Of a stretch of 64,000 bases of DNA, positions 61,625 to 64,000 are shown in pieces; positions within the stretch are counted from its first letter, which is position 1, and every line of letters begins with the position of its first letter. Origin of the DNA: Pararhizobium_B sp963760965 (GTDB taxonomy: Bacteria > Pseudomonadota > Alphaproteobacteria > Rhizobiales > Rhizobiaceae); NCBI GenBank assembly GCA_963760965.1, contig CAVXEW010000013.1:1-64000 (forward strand), read 5' to 3'. The notes below the pieces were generated by a model, which saw only the letters and a program-made list of their open reading frames with translations, did not search any database and was not told where the DNA came from. Made by a program: the position numbers and the translations under genes.

Positions 61625-63538
61625 ATGGCGAAAGCATTGGACGTAATCACTATCGGCCGGGCCGGTGTCGACCTCTACGGCTCGCAGGTCGGCGGCCGCC
61701 TGGAGGACATGGGGTCGTTCGACAAGTATATCGGCGGCTCACCCACCAACATGGCCTGCGGAACGGCCCGGCTGGGAATGAAGTCGGGCCTGATCACCCG
61801 GGTCGGCGACGAGCACATGGGGCGGTTCATCCGCGAGGAGCTCGTTCGCCATGGCGTCGACGTCGCCGGCGTGAAGACCGACCCCGAGCGTCTCACGGCG
61901 CTGGTAATCCTCGGCATACGGGACGACAAGCAGTTTCCGTTGATCTTCTACCGCGAGAACTGCGCCGACATGGCGCTCTGCGAGGACGACATCGATCCCG
62001 GCTACGTCACCTCGGCGCGGGCGATTGTCGCCACCGGCACGCATCTCAGCAACCCGCGCACCGAGACCGCCGTCCTGAAGGCGCTGAAGATCGCGCGCGA
62101 GAGCGGGGTACAGACGGCGCTCGACATCGACTACCGGCCGAACCTCTGGGGTGTCGCGGGCCATGGGGAGGGCGAGAGCCGGTTCGTCGAGAGCGCCCAG
62201 GTTACGGAAAAGCTGCAGTCCACGCTGCACCTCTTCGATCTCGTCGTGGGCACCGAGGAGGAGTTCCACATCGCCGGCGGATCGACCGACACGCTCGCCG
62301 CGCTTCGGGCGGTGCGCGCGGTCTCGGCTGCCACCCTCGTGTGCAAGCGCGGGCCGATGGGTGCCGTCGCCTTCTGCGGGGCCATTCCCGCCAGCCTCGA
62401 CGACGGCGAGGCCGGGCCGGGCTTTCCGATCGAGGTCTTCAACGTGCTCGGGGCCGGCGACGGGTTCATGAGCGGTCTCCTGAAGGGCTGGCTCGACGGC
62501 GAGCCCTGGCCGAAGGCTCTGGAATACGCCAATGCCTGCGGGGCGCTGGCGGTCAGCCGGCACGGCTGCACGCCGGCCTATCCGTCGCTCGCGGAGCTCG
62601 AATACTTCCTGAAGCGCGGTGTCGTGCGTCCCGACCTGCGCAACGATCCGGAACTGGAGCAGGTCCATTGGGCGACCAACCGCCATGGCGACTGGTCCAC
62701 GATGCGGGTCTTTGCCTTCGACCACCGGATGCAGATCGAGGAGATGGACGGCTTCACCTTGAAAAAGGGTGCGGCATTCAAGAACCTGTGCCTCGATGCG
62801 GCCTTGCGGGTTCAGGATGGCCGGGTCGGCTACGGCATCCTCTGCGACAATCGCATCGGGCGGTCGGCGTTGTACCGGGCTTCGGGGACGGGCCTTTGGA
62901 TCGGCCGGCCCTGCGAATGGCCCGGCTCGCGTCCGCTCGAACTCGAACCGGAACTGGAACCCGACTGCGGTACGCTCGTCGAATGGGCCCGCGAGGACGT
63001 CGCCAAGGTGCTCTGCTTCTGCCATCCCGCCGACGCCGCCGAGATGCGGGCGCGGCAGGAAGCGACGGTCAGGCGGCTGTTCACGGCAGCAAGGCGAAAC
63101 CGGCTGGAATTCCTGCTCGAGATCATTCCCTCCAGGGTCGGACCGGTGGATGAGACGACGGTGGCGACGCTCGTCCACCAGTTCTATGCGGCAGGCATCT
63201 GTCCCGACTGGTGGAAGCTGGAACCGATGCAGAGCGAAGCTGCCTGGCGCAATGCGATTGCGGCGATCGAGGCGCATGACGCGCACACGCGCGGGATCGT
63301 GGTGCTTGGCCTCGACGCGCCCGAGGCGGAGCTGGCGGCTTCCTTCTCCGTCGCGGCGCAGTTCGACCTCGTGAAGGGCTTCGCGGTCGGCCGCACGATC
63401 TTCGGCGATGTCGCCCGGGCATGGTTCAGGGACGAGATGGACGACGAGACGGCCGTGGCAAGGATGGCCGCGCGCTTTGCCGGGCTCTGCGACATTTGGG
63501 ACAAGGCGCGCGCCCGCGCCGGGGAGATGGTGGCATGA
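61625..63538 (+). CDS. iolC: 5-dehydro-2-deoxygluconokinase fused to DUF2090
   Basis: A 637-residue bifunctional protein of inositol catabolism. Residues 1-330 are a PfkB kinase (GGSPTNMACGTARLGMKSGL, VLGAGDGFMSGLLKGWLDGE with catalytic Asp) that phosphorylates 5-dehydro-2-deoxy-D-gluconate. From about residue 340 follows a DUF2090 domain (VFAFDHRMQIEEMDGFTLKK), an aldolase-fold domain resembling IolJ, as in many alphaproteobacteria. ATG 61625 has AAGGA at 7 nt. It overlaps iolD by 4 nt. Confidence 0.93.
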   Translation: MAKALDVITIGRAGVDLYGSQVGGRLEDMGSFDKYIGGSPTNMACGTARLGMKSGLITRVGDEHMGRFIREELVRHGVDVAGVKTDPERLTALVILGIRDDKQFPLIFYRENCADMALCEDDIDPGYVTSARAIVATGTHLSNPRTETAVLKALKIARESGVQTALDIDYRPNLWGVAGHGEGESRFVESAQVTEKLQSTLHLFDLVVGTEEEFHIAGGSTDTLAALRAVRAVSAATLVCKRGPMGAVAFCGAIPASLDDGEAGPGFPIEVFNVLGAGDGFMSGLLKGWLDGEPWPKALEYANACGALAVSRHGCTPAYPSLAELEYFLKRGVVRPDLRNDPELEQVHWATNRHGDWSTMRVFAFDHRMQIEEMDGFTLKKGAAFKNLCLDAALRVQDGRVGYGILCDNRIGRSALYRASGTGLWIGRPCEWPGSRPLELEPELEPDCGTLVEWAREDVAKVLCFCHPADAAEMRARQEATVRRLFTAARRNRLEFLLEIIPSRVGPVDETTVATLVHQFYAAGICPDWWKLEPMQSEAAWRNAIAAIEAHDAHTRGIVVLGLDAPEAELAASFSVAAQFDLVKGFAVGRTIFGDVARAWFRDEMDDETAVARMAARFAGLCDIWDKARARAGEMVA

Positions 63539-63982
63539 CGACGATCCGGCTGACTGTGGCGCAGGCGATGATGCGCTGGCTTTCAGTGCAGATGACCGAA
63601 GGGGGAGAGCGTTTCATCGAGGGCGTCTGGGCGATCTTCGGCCACGGCAACGTGGCGGGTATCGGCGAAGCGCTGCACGGGATCGGCGAGCGGCTGCCGA
63701 CATGGCGCGGCCAGAACGAGCAGACGATGGCGCACGCCGCGATCGCCTACGCCAAGACCAGAAAGCGACGCAGGGCAATGGCAGTGACCTCGTCGGTCGG
63801 GCCCGGTGCCACCAACATGGTGACAGCTGCGGCCCTTGCCCACGTTAACCGCCTGCCGGTACTGCTGATCGCGGGCGACGTCTTCGCCAATCGCCGCCCC
63901 GCAGACAGGCGGGCCGGAACGCCTCGAGAAGGCGCGCCTCCGCTATCAGGAAAATGCCGCCAGGCAACGTACATTCGACTGA
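63535..63982 (+). pseudogene. iolD: iolD (THcHDO hydrolase) collapsed by internal deletion
   Basis: The first 122 codons are a normal start of the ThDP-dependent 3D-trihydroxycyclohexane-1,2-dione hydrolase: MTTIRLTVAQAMMRWLSVQM, HGNVAGIGEALHGIGERLPT, RGQNEQTMAHAAIAYAKT, SSVGPGATNMVTAAALAHVN and AGDVFANRRP. The next bases break the family: in frame +2 they read PERLEKARLRYQENAARQR and end TTC GAC TGA at 63980-63982, a plausible IolD C-terminus. So roughly 480-500 codons are missing at about 63900. The ThDP-binding core is gone and no functional enzyme can result. Confidence 0.75.
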
Positions 63983-63995
63983 GGAGATCGAAGCC

Positions 63996-64000
63996 ATGTC
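63996..64000 (+). CDS. Start of the next iol gene (probably iolE), cut by window edge
   Basis: ATG 63996 follows GGAG at about 10 nt, right after the iolD tail, and the codon after it begins TC. In rhizobial operons iolE follows iolD and commonly starts Met-Ser. Only five bases are visible, so the identity is inferred from gene order. Confidence 0.35.

Noticed and set aside
1..64000. rRNA, tRNA, CRISPR array or replication origin
   Set aside because: I found no tRNA-like cloverleaf with a GGTTCGA loop, no rRNA stretch, no regular direct-repeat array and no repABC or DnaA-box cluster by reading.

Overview
The window is GC-rich, densely coding DNA with many short overlaps between neighbouring genes. 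The gene families point to an alphaproteobacterium of the order Hyphomicrobiales, most likely the Rhizobiaceae: a BA14K protein, FixJ-like output domains, cyoABCD beside an SDR and a GH15 enzyme, IolC fused to DUF2090, ACR3 arsenite efflux, and an octopine-oxidase-like three-subunit dehydrogenase. Genus and replicon cannot be fixed from the sequence alone. I saw no rRNA, tRNA or CRISPR array.

Layout. 1-1.5 kb: 3' part of a hybrid histidine kinase/response regulator carrying a frameshift. 1.69-2.94 kb: a RHH/PIN toxin-antitoxin pair framed by imperfect 21-bp terminal inverted repeats and a 10-bp direct repeat, so it looks like a mobile cassette without a transposase. 3-10 kb: small stress-type or hypothetical genes (two of 40-44 codons), an AT-rich island, and remnants of IS256-, IS110- and probably IS481-type transposases. 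A WYL regulator with an early amber codon lies divergent to a VOC protein. 11.5-18.7 kb: cyoABCD quinol oxidase, an SDR and a GH15 glucoamylase-like enzyme. 18.9-25.4 kb: gene remnants (GNAT, adenylate cyclase, GAF, amino-acid-synthesis family) among intact MDR, bestrophin, copC and copD genes.

25.5-33.6 kb is one long operon under a divergent LysR regulator with a palindromic operator candidate. It encodes a polyamine/spermidine-type ABC importer, a heterotrimeric flavin/[2Fe-2S] amine or opine-type dehydrogenase, a second flavin oxidase and a RidA imine deaminase. Together they suggest uptake and oxidative deamination of an unidentified amine or opine-like substrate. 33.7-40 kb holds a TctD/TctE-type two-component pair and an NMT1/SsuA-type ABC importer with two paralogous binding proteins; the kinase and the second binding protein are frameshifted.

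42.4-50.7 kb looks like a small envelope regulon. A response regulator/kinase pair is surrounded by an ATP-grasp gene, a small secreted protein, a PAP2-propeller-DedA operon and a multi-pass membrane protein. Upstream of each of these four units lies a copy of one 15-bp near-palindrome (TTACRNTTTCGTAAG-like), one of them degenerate. 51-55.4 kb: a CYTH-CHAD protein (3' frameshift) and an arsR-arsC(Trx)-acr3-arsC(Grx) operon. 56-64 kb: sugar metabolism (Gfo/Idh dehydrogenase, PPi-type phosphofructokinase), YdeI and DHFR-like proteins, an LprI-domain protein, and the start of an iol operon. iolD there is collapsed by a large internal deletion.

A notable global feature is the number of single-base indels in otherwise well-conserved genes (five), plus one nonsense codon and one internal deletion. 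This is either genuine decay of an accessory region or residual sequencing/assembly error; mapping the raw reads would decide.
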